Source: Reyranella sp.
Lineage (GTDB): Bacteria > Pseudomonadota > Alphaproteobacteria > Reyranellales > Reyranellaceae
NCBI GenBank assembly: GCA_004296815.1
Contig: SCVT01000166.1
Coordinates: forward strand, 1-5,282
DNA length: 5,282 nt
Direction of reading: 5' to 3'
Positions 5,282 through 5,282 of this stretch are shown in pieces. The translations under genes were made by a program, and so were the position numbers. The stretch's first letter is position 1; every line of letters starts with the position of its first letter. Below the pieces are notes generated by a model that ran no database searches, was not told the DNA's origin, and was given only the letters and a program-made list of their open reading frames with translations.

Positions 5282-5282
5282 C

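Overview
The window is about 5.3 kb of very GC-rich, densely coding bacterial DNA. G or C fills most third codon positions and intergenic gaps are short. The gene families present (a CHASE3 sensor protein, an exported bacterial Tim44-like protein, a divergent hemolysin III/PAQR membrane protein and small lipoproteins) fit a chromosomal segment of an alphaproteobacterium. A Rhodospirillales/Reyranella-like source is my inference from the style of the proteins and cannot be proved from sequence alone. I see no mobile element, phage gene, CRISPR array, tRNA or rRNA.

Layout, left to right. (1) Positions 2-673, minus strand: the N-terminal half of a membrane sensor with a CHASE3 domain; its output module lies outside the window. 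(2) A 203-bp divergent intergenic region holds a perfect 8-bp inverted repeat, a plausible sigma70-type promoter and two competing leader hairpins. (3) Positions 877-1854, plus: an exported or membrane Tim44-like protein. (4) Positions 1865-2278, minus: a RidA/YjgF-family protein that lacks the catalytic arginine of true RidA, converging on gene 3 with a 10-bp gap. (5) Positions 2358-3011, plus: a seven-helix hemolysin III/PAQR-family protein that appears to lack two of the three usual zinc histidines. (6) Positions 3012-3293, minus: a small cysteine-containing lipoprotein whose stop codon abuts that of gene 5. (7) Positions 3388-3606, minus: a 72-residue threonine-rich lipoprotein. (8) Positions 3662-4351, minus: an unrecognised single-pass membrane protein. 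(9) Positions 4451-5281, plus: a complete class II glutamine amidotransferase (YafJ/GATase_4 type) with its catalytic residues intact.

Functional picture. Most of the genes concern the cell envelope: a sensor, an exported Tim44-like protein, a PAQR-like membrane protein, two lipoproteins and a membrane-anchored protein. The minus-strand genes at 4351 to 3012 lie head to tail with gaps of 55 and 94 bp and may be one envelope transcription unit. The RidA-like protein and the amidotransferase look like stand-alone metabolic genes. Most of the window is ordinary chromosomal housekeeping or accessory content. I found no convincing new multi-gene system. The most notable points are the two family members with altered active or metal sites and the small envelope cluster of unknown role.
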